This document shows, in pieces, positions 16,890-25,800 of a DNA stretch of 64,000 bases. The stretch is from NCBI RefSeq assembly GCF_024623325.1, contig NZ_JANJZD010000005.1:124001-188000 (forward strand), given 5' to 3'. The notes beneath the pieces are model-generated. The model did not search any database, was not told the DNA's origin, and saw only the letters and a list, made by a program, of their open reading frames with translations. A program made the position numbers and the translations under genes. This DNA is from Acetatifactor muris (GTDB lineage Bacteria > Bacillota > Clostridia > Lachnospirales > Lachnospiraceae). Within the stretch, counting starts at the first letter, position 1. Every line of letters starts with the position of its first letter.

Positions 16890-18008
16890 TCATAAAACCT
16901 GCTTTCCCCCAAAACCATAGAATGCTGTGAGGTTCTCCATCCTGGCGGACAGATTCAGCATCATGGCATCCAGCACCGTAAGCGCCGTCATACACTCCAT
17001 CACCACCACGGCTCTGGGTACAATCACCGGGTCATGACGCCCCTTAATTTTGATCTCCATGCTTTCACCGGACTGACTGACAGTCTGCTGTGTCCGAAAA
17101 ATGGAGGGTGTTGGTTTCACATAGGCCCGAACCACAATGGTATCCCCGTCGCTGATACCGCCCAGAATTCCGCCTGCATGGTTGGAAACTTTCACAGCCT
17201 TCCCTTCTCTCATCTGAAAGCTGTCATTATTTTCACTTCCCCTGTGTCTCGACACCTCATGACCGTCTCCGATTTCCACTGCCTTTACCGCCCCTATGGA
17301 CATAACGGCTTTGGCCAGATTCGCATCCAGCTTCTCAAAGACAGGGTCCCCGATCCCTCCGGGAAGACCTTCTACCAGACATTCCATACAGCCGCCCACA
17401 GAGTCCATGTCATGTCTCACATCCTCAAGATACGCCACAGCCGCTGCATCTGCCTGTCTGTCCGGCATGGCAGTGGGGGTCTCCAGAGCTGCCTGCCTGT
17501 CAAATCCGGACATATCCGCCTCCACCGGGCCGATAGAACGGGTGTAGGCACACACTGTGATTCCCAGCTTCTTCAATATCTTACAGGCAATTGCGCCGGC
17601 CGCCACACGGCCTACTGTCTCCCTTCCGGAAGACCTGCCGCCGCCCCGATAATCCCGAAACCCGTATTTCCTGTCAAAAGTATAATCCGCGTGTCCGGGA
17701 CGATAGCAGGAGGCAATCTCACTGTAGTCTCCGGAAATCTGAGAAGTATTACGTATCATCAGAGAAATCGGTGTCCCCGTGGTGCGTCCCTCAAATACGC
17801 CGGACAGAATTTCCACACTATCCGCTTCCTTCCGGGGTGTGGCAATCCCGGTTGCTCCCGGTTTACGTCTGTCAAGATAAAGCTGAATATCCCTTTCTTC
17901 CAGTTCCAGCCCGGCCGGACATCCGTCTACCACCACGCCCAGCGCTTTCCCGTGAGATTCTCCCCATGTTGTAATCCTGAAAACAGTACCATATGTGGAA
18001 CCTGCCAT
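16890..18008 (-). CDS. aroC: chorismate synthase
   Basis: Last step of the shikimate pathway: removes phosphate from EPSP to give chorismate, using reduced FMN. The 372-residue protein shows all three family signatures: TTWGESHGKALGVVVDG near the start, the central GGGRSSGRETVGRVAAGAIA, and RGSENNDSFQMREG followed by GGILGGISDGD. The ATG at 18008 follows a GGAGGAA site. Immediately upstream lies the 18022-18570 duplicated structured element, which any transcript entering from the lactonase gene would have to cross. Confidence 0.95.
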   Translation of the reverse strand: MAGSTYGTVFRITTWGESHGKALGVVVDGCPAGLELEERDIQLYLDRRKPGATGIATPRKEADSVEILSGVFEGRTTGTPISLMIRNTSQISGDYSEIASCYRPGHADYTFDRKYGFRDYRGGGRSSGRETVGRVAAGAIACKILKKLGITVCAYTRSIGPVEADMSGFDRQAALETPTAMPDRQADAAAVAYLEDVRHDMDSVGGCMECLVEGLPGGIGDPVFEKLDANLAKAVMSIGAVKAVEIGDGHEVSRHRGSENNDSFQMREGKAVKVSNHAGGILGGISDGDTIVVRAYVKPTPSIFRTQQTVSQSGESMEIKIKGRHDPVIVPRAVVVMECMTALTVLDAMMLNLSARMENLTAFYGFGGKQVL

Positions 18009-18021
18009 TTTTTCCTCCTAA

Positions 18022-18570
18022 TTTAGTCGCTGCGCGACAGCTCTAAAGGATAAAGTCTCTTCGGCGCACACCTCAGGAGAGGAATTTTCATTCGAAAATA
18101 CTCTCCTGAAAATTCCTCTCGTGCGCCTTTGTGACTTTATCATCCATAATTTCCAGTTCCGCTGCAGCCCCTTCAGTACCTGAATTATGGGCAGAGAACT
18201 TCCGGACGCATATTGCGCGTCCGTAAGTCCTCTGGGCACTGAACGGGCCGCTGCTGTTTAGTCGCTGCGCGACGGCTCTAAATTGCCGCATACGGCAATT
18301 GGATAAAGTCTCTTCGGCGCACACCTCAGGAAAGAAATTTTCACTCGATAGTGCTCTCATGAAAATTCCTCTCGTGCGCCTTTGTGACTTTATCATCCGT
18401 AATTTCCAGTTCCGCAGCAGCCCCTTCAGTACCTGATTATGGGCTGAGAACTTCCGGACGCATATTGCACGTCCGTAAGTCCTCTGGGCACTGAACGGGC
18501 CGCTGCTGTTTAGTCGCTGCGCGACGGCTCTAAATCGCCGCATACGGCAATTGGATAAAGTCTCTTCGGC
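18022..18570 (-). repeat. Tandemly duplicated structured intergenic element (2 full units plus a partial third)
   Basis: This fills the 566-bp gap between the lactonase gene and aroC. Units begin with TTTAGTCGCTGCGCGAC at 18022, 18257 and 18509. The first two are about 235 and 252 bp; the third stops after 62 bp at the lactonase stop codon. Each full unit holds a long imperfect hairpin (18049-18141 and 18302-18394; arms GGCGCAC and GAGAGGAATTTTCA in copy 1, outer arm GATAAAGTC/GACTTTATC). A second hairpin (GGACGC/GCGTCC) lies near 18202-18223 in copy 1. Units 2 and 3 also carry ATTGCCG-cata-CGGCAAT. Four stem substitutions between copies all become G-U pairs in minus-strand RNA, and A-C mismatches on the plus strand. 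Small reading frames across the units look incidental. Confidence 0.85.
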
Positions 18571-18574
18571 AATT

Positions 18575-19624
18575 TTACAGCTTATGAAAGGTAATGCAGT
18601 TGGGCACATCCACCCGAATGGGCGGTCCGTTCATAATCATGGTACCATTCTCCGCATTCACCCGGAAAAATGTCATGTCATTGGTCTCATGATTCAGGGA
18701 GACCAGGAATTTATTGTTGGGGAACAGGCTGGCGTCCTTCGGATACTCCCCGCCCACCGGCAGACAGAAGATCTGGGTGAGATTTCCCGTCTCTTCGTTT
18801 ACCTCATACAGTACCACTGAATTGTCCCCGGCATTGGAGCTGAGCAGGTATCTGTGGTCGTCAGAAAAGGTAAGCGCACTGGCGGCATTGTAGCTGCCCA
18901 TCTCTCCACGGCAGGTCTTCACCGTCTGAAGCTTTTCGAACACAGGCTGATTCTTTTTGTCCTCATAGGAATATACATCAATATAACATTTACATTCATG
19001 CACAATGTAAATAAAACGTCCGTCTTTCGAAATCTTGATGTGTCTTGGCGCAGATTCCAGTTCGCTTCTGATAATATCTGCAAGCATCACCTTTCCCATC
19101 GACGCGTCAAAACGATATACATTTACATGGTCCATCCCCTGGTCCGCCACCAGCAGATATTTATTATCATGGGTCATTCTCGCGCAGTTTATATGGGGTC
19201 TGAAATTGCGCTCCGCCACACTGCCCAGCCCTTTATGGTAAATTTCATCCGTGATATCTCCTATGGCCCCGTCTTTCCCCAGCTTCAGAACAGTCAGCTT
19301 CCCGTCATGGTAGCCCGCCACAAACAGATATCTGTCTGTATAATCTGTGGAGACATAACAGCCTCTCATCCCGTTAATAGAAGCGAAATTCAGGAATTCC
19401 AGGCTGCCGTCCTCCAATATCTCATAGGCTTCCACTCCAAAATCCGTTATGGAATATAAGTATTTCCCGTTATGAGAAATGGTCACATAGGAAGAATTGG
19501 TAATCTCCACCTTATCCTTCTCAATAAATCTTCCCCGTTCCATATCCACATCATATATCTTTATCCCGTTTTTGTCCCCTCTTGTGTAAGTGGAAACATA
19601 AGCAACATACTTTTCCTTCTCCAT
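18575..19624 (-). CDS. lactonase family beta-propeller protein (6-phosphogluconolactonase-like)
   Basis: A 349-residue protein of the YbhE/Pgl seven-bladed propeller family. Repeated blade motifs occur at regular spacing: VTISHNGKYLYSI, CARMTHDNKYLLVADQGMD, IKISKDGRFIYIVHE, ALTFSDDHRYLLSSNAGDN and FPNNKFLVSLNHETND. Some members hydrolyse 6-phosphogluconolactone; many others are uncharacterised, and the substrate here cannot be read from the sequence. No signal peptide is seen, so it is probably cytosolic. The stop codon lies next to the truncated third copy of the structured element at 18509-18570. Confidence 0.88.
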   Translation of the reverse strand: MEKEKYVAYVSTYTRGDKNGIKIYDVDMERGRFIEKDKVEITNSSYVTISHNGKYLYSITDFGVEAYEILEDGSLEFLNFASINGMRGCYVSTDYTDRYLFVAGYHDGKLTVLKLGKDGAIGDITDEIYHKGLGSVAERNFRPHINCARMTHDNKYLLVADQGMDHVNVYRFDASMGKVMLADIIRSELESAPRHIKISKDGRFIYIVHECKCYIDVYSYEDKKNQPVFEKLQTVKTCRGEMGSYNAASALTFSDDHRYLLSSNAGDNSVVLYEVNEETGNLTQIFCLPVGGEYPKDASLFPNNKFLVSLNHETNDMTFFRVNAENGTMIMNGPPIRVDVPNCITFHKL

Positions 19625-19749
19625 CAGAAAGCCCTGCCTTTCGCTATATTATATCCGGTACGCCGGTTTTCTCCTGATCCAATCCGAAAGCCCGCATTCG
19701 TATTCTCTATTATACCACACCCCTTTGCCACTTTAAATACTTTTTCCGA

Positions 19750-19795
19750 AAAAACAAAAACAAGGCGGTCAACCTTGTTGCGGGACCGCCTTTTA
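19750..19795 (-). terminator. Terminator after the Cys-rich small protein
   Basis: Stem AAGGCGGTC / GACCGCCTT with a 13-nt loop; on the minus strand it is followed by GTTTTTGTTTTTT. It also has TTTT on the plus strand. It separates the Cys-rich gene from the lactonase gene. Confidence 0.8.
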
Positions 19796-19841
19796 CATTA
19801 TTCATGATACCGGAATACCCACAGAGTCCGGATTCTGTTCT

Positions 19842-20198
19842 TTATGATTCACAGTCCTCTCTGTCGTCATGGTGCGGGAATTTCGGATAATCCTGCCAGG
19901 GAGGCGGTATCAGACCGATATCGCAGCTCTCTCTTTCATTCTGCTCACAGTCACAGGGCTTCTTATCACAGCAGGGCTTTTCTTCTCTGCAGCAGGTTCT
20001 CTCTTCTCTGCAGCCGCAGTCATCAGGCATCCTGTCGGGCTTTCTTCTGCAGGGATCCTTCGGAGGACATTTTCTCCCGGGAAGATTCCCCCCGCATTCT
20101 CTGCAGCAGTTACCGTCATTCCCTGCTCTGCAGCCGCAGGAATTGTTTCCCCATCCGCCGCAGCAGCCAAGCAGCAGTATCAAAATCAAGCAGTTCAT
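19842..20198 (-). CDS. small cysteine-rich protein of unknown function
   Basis: A 118-residue protein with 20 cysteines. A short hydrophobic start (MNCLILILLLGCCGGWG) is followed by hydrophilic sequence with CC and CxC pairs (CGCRAG, CCRECGG, CCREEKPCCDKKPCDC) and a proline/histidine-rich tail ending HHDDREDCES. The start could be a short membrane segment or a poor signal peptide. I do not recognise the family. Cys-rich proteins like this occur in the spore coats of clostridia and as metal-binding proteins, but neither role is shown. Start ATG 20198 follows TGGAGAT; an ATG 12 bp upstream lacks a ribosome site. It is the gene after the GH13-like protein, 61 bp downstream. Confidence 0.75.
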   Translation of the reverse strand: MNCLILILLLGCCGGWGNNSCGCRAGNDGNCCRECGGNLPGRKCPPKDPCRRKPDRMPDDCGCREERTCCREEKPCCDKKPCDCEQNERESCDIGLIPPPWQDYPKFPHHDDREDCES

Positions 20199-20259
20199 AG
20201 TTATCTCCATATGATGTGTTTATGGTATCATATGCAGACGAAAAAGCAAAGGTGCACGG

Positions 20260-22155
20260 TCACTTTTCAACGGTTCCCCGGGCTTTCTTCTCCTTCACCG
20301 GGACAGAGACATACACCTGAATGCTTCTGGGTGCGATGTTCCTCTGCCATTCCGAATTTTCTTCCTCCCGCAGATCTGTCTTCGTTCCGATTCCGTTCTC
20401 CGTGGAAAAAGCCGCCTCCCATTTCATCCCTTTGGGCAGTCTGGGCAGCGCCAGCTTGTGGCTCTCCCAATGCATGTTCATGGCGATATAGAGGAAGGTA
20501 TCGTCGCTTCCGCTGCCGGATTTCGCATATTTTCCGCAGAGCATGATACCCACATGTCTGCAGCCGTTTTCCGTCTGGGGCTGCCATGCATATTTCCCGT
20601 GATACGACAGATCCGGGTAACCACAGGCCAGATAATCCATCAGACGCAGTTCCCGATCCGGGTGCAGAATGGGATGCCTGTGTCGGAATGCGATCAGCAG
20701 TTTCCAGAATTCCAGTATTTCAGCATTTTTCTTCGCATCTTTCCAGTCCAGCCAGGCTACCGCATTATCCTGACAATACGGATTGTTATTCCCTTTCTGA
20801 GAATTGGCAAATTCATCCCCCATGAAAATCAGCGGCGCGGACTGTGAGAGCAGAAGCAGACACATGGCATTTTTCATCTGTTTTATCCGGAGCTTCTTCA
20901 CACTCTGTCTGCGGCTTGTCCCTTCCTCTCCGCAGTTCCAGCTGGCATTGTAATCATTTCCGTCCCTGTTTTCCTCTCCGTTGGTTTCATTGTGCTTATA
21001 ATCGTAAGACACCATATCTGCCAGGGTGAGTCCAAAATAATTTGTCAGATAATGAATGTCTCCCGCCTTTTCCGGGATATGCCGCATGTGGTAGAGCACA
21101 CTGCCCAGCATATTTCCATCACCCTTCAGGAATTTGCGCATTTCATAATACCAGGTATCATTATATTCCCCAAGATGTGGGTACAGCGGCTGCTCTGCCT
21201 TTCCGTAAATCCGCGCTGTGTCAAAATGGCAGTACCACAATTTCGTATCTGCCAGCAGATCATCGGACGCCAGTAAATCTATGGGAAGATCTTCTCCCAG
21301 CAGGTGAAAACCATCCACATGATATGCCTTCACCCAGTAATGAAGAATTGGCGCGATTTCATTTTGATTGACATCACCGGGAAAATAAAACTGCATCACC
21401 AGCTCCATTCTCTCTTCATGAAGCGCCCTGACCAGCTCTCTGAATTCCCGGGGTGCATCCTCTGCGGCCGCATATGCAGCCTTCGGCGCATAATAATATC
21501 CCCTTTTATATCCCCAGTAATTTAACCTGCCCGCTGAGGTCTCTTCCATAATCCCAAATGGCGTCATCAGAGGAAGTCTCTGTTCCTCCTCCTTCAGCGG
21601 AACCTCCATAAACTCATAGGCCGGCTGCAGTTCCAGGGTAGTGACGCCGATTTCTTTCAGATAGGGAATCTTCTCCCTGATTCCCGAAAAGGTTCCTCTG
21701 TCCCGCACACCGGAAGAGGCATGTCTGGTAAATCCCCGCACATGCAGACAATATCCGATCATCTGACTGTAGGGAATGCGCGGGAGACAGTCTTCTCCCC
21801 AGTCAAATTCTCCTGTGTCAAATCCGGCTTTCAGATCCGCAATGCTTCTTTCTCTGCCGTATCCTGTTCTCTGTGGAAAGACTTTCGCCCGTTCATCCGG
21901 AACAAGCCTGTCCTCTTCATAGAACAGATAAGTGTTCGTCTTTACATCTATATTCTCCACGATCCTGCAGTATACATATCCGGTTCTGTCTTTTTCGGTA
22001 AAAGGAATTTTCTTCAGCAGTCTGCCTGTTCCCCTGTCATACAACATGATTCCGCAGGACGCCGTCCTGGACACAAAAGAAAAACACACACTCTCTCCTT
22101 CTGCGCGGTCGTTCATGGGATAAGGCTTCATCTGCAAGTTGTCATTTTCTGTCAT
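20260..22155 (-). CDS. isoamylase/GlgX-like GH13 protein lacking the catalytic residues (predicted pseudoenzyme)
   Basis: A 631-residue protein that aligns along its length with GH13 debranching enzymes: N-terminal beta-sandwich to about residue 125, TIM barrel, C-terminal sheet domain. Non-catalytic blocks are well kept, such as KHNETNGEENRDG (387-399) and NNPYCQDNAVAWLDW. The four catalytic regions are not. Region I (DxxxNH) reads QFYFPGD. Region II GFRxD reads GFHLL, nucleophile Asp to Leu286. Region III AEPW reads YCHF, acid/base Glu to Cys309. Region IV AHDG reads NYFG, His-Asp to Tyr373-Phe374. Hydrolysis by the usual mechanism is therefore unlikely; glycan binding or a structural role is a guess. 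Start at ATG 22155 follows GGAGG by 7 nt. Confidence 0.88.
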   Translation of the reverse strand: MTENDNLQMKPYPMNDRAEGESVCFSFVSRTASCGIMLYDRGTGRLLKKIPFTEKDRTGYVYCRIVENIDVKTNTYLFYEEDRLVPDERAKVFPQRTGYGRERSIADLKAGFDTGEFDWGEDCLPRIPYSQMIGYCLHVRGFTRHASSGVRDRGTFSGIREKIPYLKEIGVTTLELQPAYEFMEVPLKEEEQRLPLMTPFGIMEETSAGRLNYWGYKRGYYYAPKAAYAAAEDAPREFRELVRALHEERMELVMQFYFPGDVNQNEIAPILHYWVKAYHVDGFHLLGEDLPIDLLASDDLLADTKLWYCHFDTARIYGKAEQPLYPHLGEYNDTWYYEMRKFLKGDGNMLGSVLYHMRHIPEKAGDIHYLTNYFGLTLADMVSYDYKHNETNGEENRDGNDYNASWNCGEEGTSRRQSVKKLRIKQMKNAMCLLLLSQSAPLIFMGDEFANSQKGNNNPYCQDNAVAWLDWKDAKKNAEILEFWKLLIAFRHRHPILHPDRELRLMDYLACGYPDLSYHGKYAWQPQTENGCRHVGIMLCGKYAKSGSGSDDTFLYIAMNMHWESHKLALPRLPKGMKWEAAFSTENGIGTKTDLREEENSEWQRNIAPRSIQVYVSVPVKEKKARGTVEK

Positions 22156-22406
22156 CGCTTTCCCTCCATGCCGCGGGAGTCCACGTATCCCCGCGTTTCG
22201 TATCATATTGTCAAGATCTGCCCTGTCTGTTGATAGAAAATATGACGCAACCGTTCGATGCTCTGTCCGAACTGTCACAATACGCCGACAATTCGGTCAG
22301 ATATCTGAATTGTTGCGGCCTATAAGCTGATAAGTGAAAAAACAGCTCTCTGAAAGAGATACCGTTACTATATTACCACATATTTCCCACAATAAAAAGA
22401 CCTTAA
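22156..22406. other. Intergenic region upstream of the GH13-like gene
   Basis: I find no gene here; the GH13 frame stays open to 22278 but lacks a ribosome site for an earlier start. A TCAGATATCTGA palindrome at 22297-22308, flanked by ACAAT and ATTGT, could be an operator. A TTGACA at about 22214 (minus strand) lacks a good -10 partner. Confidence 0.4.
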
Positions 22407-22440
22407 ATAAAAAAACCGGGAATGTTCCAGACACTCCCGA
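22407..22440 (-). terminator. Terminator after the 79-residue coiled-coil gene
   Basis: On the minus strand CGGGAGTGT pairs with ACATTCCCG (one G-U pair), followed by GTTTTTTTATTT. Confidence 0.85.
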
Positions 22441-22471
22441 TTCCTGCAGATATTTCATATAAATGTTCGCG

Positions 22472-22711
22472 TCAGGAAGCCGCTTCCTCCCTGCGCTCCA
22501 GGTACTGCTGCAGCACTTCCGCCACTTCTTCCGGTTCCAGCCCTGCCTCTTCTATGATGTCGCTCACAACCTCCAGTTCCTTTCGTCTCTTTTCCTGATA
22601 CATTTCTTCCAGCTCTCTCTGCTCCGACTCCAGACGAGTTGTCAGTGCCTCAATCAATTCCATCTTTGCAGCAATCTTCTCCTCGAGAGTCTTGCGTTGT
22701 CCTCTTGCCAT
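22472..22711 (-). CDS. small coiled-coil protein of unknown function
   Basis: A 79-residue, highly charged protein (MARGQRKTLEEKIAAKMEL...). Residues 8-45 form a likely coiled coil (IEALTTRLESEQRELEEMY), followed by a short helical tail (SDIIEEAGLEPEEVAEVLQQ). There is no signal peptide and no cysteine. I recognise no named family. It sits 156 bp downstream of the SWIM/SNF2 helicase gene, has its own terminator, and has a purine-rich ribosome site (AAAGGAGAC) just before the ATG. Confidence 0.8.
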   Translation of the reverse strand: MARGQRKTLEEKIAAKMELIEALTTRLESEQRELEEMYQEKRRKELEVVSDIIEEAGLEPEEVAEVLQQYLERREEAAS

Positions 22712-22867
22712 ACACGTCTCCTTTCACAGGATTGTCTGCGGCGGTCCGGAAATTATTATCAGGCCGCCGATTCTCTTCTTACCCGTCGTCAATCCTTTTT
22801 AACAGTATATGGACAAGTCTGGAAAAATATGTATATTTTTTCAGAAAATAAATAAAAGAGCTTATCT

Positions 22868-25800
22868 TCAGAGAAGACTCAGGAAATCTTCTTTGGTCAT
22901 ACCGCCAAGCTGCCCGGCATCTCCCTGAATAATCTGGTCCGAAAGCGCTCTCTTGCTCTCCTGAAGCGCCTGGATCCGCTCTTCGATGGTCCCCTTGGCA
23001 ATCAGCCTGTAAACCACCACCACCTTTGTCTGTCCAATGCGGTGAGTGCGGTCTGTCGCCTGATTCTGCACCGCCAGATTCCACCAGGGATCATAGTGAA
23101 TCACCACATCCGCTCCTGTCAGATTCAATCCCACACCGCCTGCCTTCAGGGAGATCAGAAACACTTTCGTGTCATCTCTGTTGAAAGCTTTCACAAGCTC
23201 CAGACGCTTTTCCTTCGGTGTGGCTCCCGTGATGGTATAGAAGCTGATTTTCTCCTCTTCCATACGGCGGGCTATCACTTCCAGCATGGAGGTAAACTGT
23301 GAGAAAAGCAGTATTTTGTGACCGCCTTCCACCGCACTCTGTACCAGGTCAATGCAGGCTTCCAGCTTGGCGGATTCTCCCCCGTAATTTTCAAAGCAAA
23401 GTCCGGGATCACAGCAAATCTGCCGCAGTTTCGTCAGTTCCGCCAGAATCTGTATTTTGTTCTTCTGGAACTCCCGGGCGTCCTGCATGACAATTTTCTG
23501 TTTCATATGAACTACCTGGGCGTCATATAGTTTCTGCTGCGTCTCTTCAAATCTGACATACCGGTTCTCTTCCAGCTTCTCCGGAAGGTCCTTCAGTACA
23601 TTTTCCTTCATTCTGCGGAGAATAAAAGGCCCTGTCATTCTCTGCAGCCTCTTCAGCGCAGACTGATCCTCATTGCGCACAATGGGCGATTCGAACTCAT
23701 TTCGAAATACATCATATCCGTACAGATACCCCGGAATCAGAAAGTCAAATATACTCCACAGTTCGCTGAGACGATTTTCAATGGGGGTTCCCGTCAGAGC
23801 ATAGCGCACACTGCTTTTCACCGCTTTAACCGCTTTGGCCGCCGCAGTGGTATGATTCTTGATATATTGCCCCTCATCTATAATCTGGTAATAAAATGCC
23901 TTATCTTCATAATATTCAATATCTCTCTTCAACAGATCATAGGAAGTTATCAGTACGTCAAACTCCCCGTACCGCTCCAGCTTTCCTCTCCGCTCCTCCT
24001 GATTTCCCGTGATAAAGCCATAGGAAAGCTCCGGGGTATAACTTCGTATCTCCTCTCCCCAGTTGAAGACCAGGGAGGCCGGCGCGATCACAAGTGAAGT
24101 CCCCTTTTTCCCTTCCAGCTTTGCGGAAAGCAGCACTGCCAGCACCTGCAGTGTCTTACCCAGCCCCATGTCATCCGCCAGAATGCCTCCCAGACGATAT
24201 TCCTCCAGTGTCCGAAGCCAACGATAGCCGTTCTTCTGGTATCCCCGCATGATTCCGGACAGAGAGGCCGGCTCCTCAAAATCCGCGTCATTCACCGTCT
24301 TAAAGTCCTTCACCATCTCCCGGAAATAGCTGTCTCTGCTGCTGTATATCTCCTGGTTTTTCTCCAGCAGCTTATCCAGATACAGCGCGCGGTACAGAGG
24401 AAGTCGGACATTGCCCTTCATCAGCTCTTTGGGAGACATCCGCAGTATATCCACCATTTCCGTCAGGGTCTGCAGCGCGCCTTCTTCGTCCAGGCTCAGG
24501 AAATCTCCGTTTTTCAGCCGGTAATATTTTCTCTTCTGACGATAGCTTTTCAGGATATCCAGCAGTTCTTCGGGGGGTACATCCTGGGTGGAAATATTCA
24601 GATTCAGCAGATTCCTGGAGACGGATATCCCCACGGCCAGCCTCACCCTGCGCCCCACATTCAGATTGCTGAATCGCCTGGTACACTGCACTTCCCCCAG
24701 GGAAAGAAGTGCATCCACACCCTTGTCCAGCACCTGATACATCCGCTCTTCTTCCCGTCCGCAATGTCTCTCCTGTCTGTCGGCGTCCCAGTAGGGAAAC
24801 CACTGACTCACCAGAAACATAGTCTCCGACTCCCTTATTCTCTCCCGGAAGGACTCCAGCGGCACCTTCGGCTGACCTTCCCCGGCAAAATCCGGCACGG
24901 GAAATTCTGTTTCCCCATATCTTGCAGCCACCCGGCAGGTCATATTGTGCTCCTCCGCGTCCAGATAAAATACAAAGCGGGCCTCCGGCGGAAGATAAGA
25001 CGCAATCTCCTCCGCGTTCTCTTCCATCACATCCACCACCCCTTCCAGCTGAGGCAGCACGGAATAGTAAAACTGTGACAGATTGTTTCTTCCCACCTGA
25101 AAGGTCAGCGAACCGTCTCTGCAGAACTGTGCCACGGTGCGCACCTTCTTCTGAAATTCCTCCTCCAGCCTGCAAAAGGCGTCTTCACACAGATAGTAAG
25201 CAGTTCCCACACCGTAAAACAATTGAGGCATACGACAGTCAACCGTTATTCCGTGAAAGCTTCTCCGGACGCCAAAATCATTCTTGCGGATGGTCATGGA
25301 GACTCTGGGATTCCGCTCCCCCGTCCGCAGCTGCGCCTTCGTCTTTCTCTCACTGTCCCTGTCCTCGAACTCGAATTCCTCCCCCTGCACCAGACGATAG
25401 AACTCGTCCAGCCTCCAGCCGAAAAGTGTAAACTCTCCGATTTTGGAAGCCGCTTTTTTGGAGTAACTGTGGGCTTCGATCATCCTCCTCTCGAAGGCCA
25501 GTTCCTCCTTCACGATTCTTCCGATAAATTCTATCCACTTACGGGATTTCTCCATAAAATTGTCAATGCCATGGCTGAATTCCGTATTGCTGCCGTACGC
25601 TGCCGTTTTAGACTCCTGGACATTCTGATAAAACTCAAAAAGGTCCTTCACCACAAAAAGTTTACGCTCTCCCACCTTGAAAGAAATCGCCAGGTCGCCG
25701 TTTTTCATAATCATTCTGGGAATCAGCGTCAGACTTTCATTCCTCCCCATGGTATCGGATACCACATTGTTGGCCCGCTGCTCTGAAAAAGCCCGGATCA

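Noticed and set aside
18088..18609. 173-codon minus-strand reading frame across the duplicated element
   Set aside because: It contains two copies of the same translated repeat and overlaps hairpins whose changes follow RNA pairing, not codons. It also overlaps the end of the lactonase gene and has no ribosome site.
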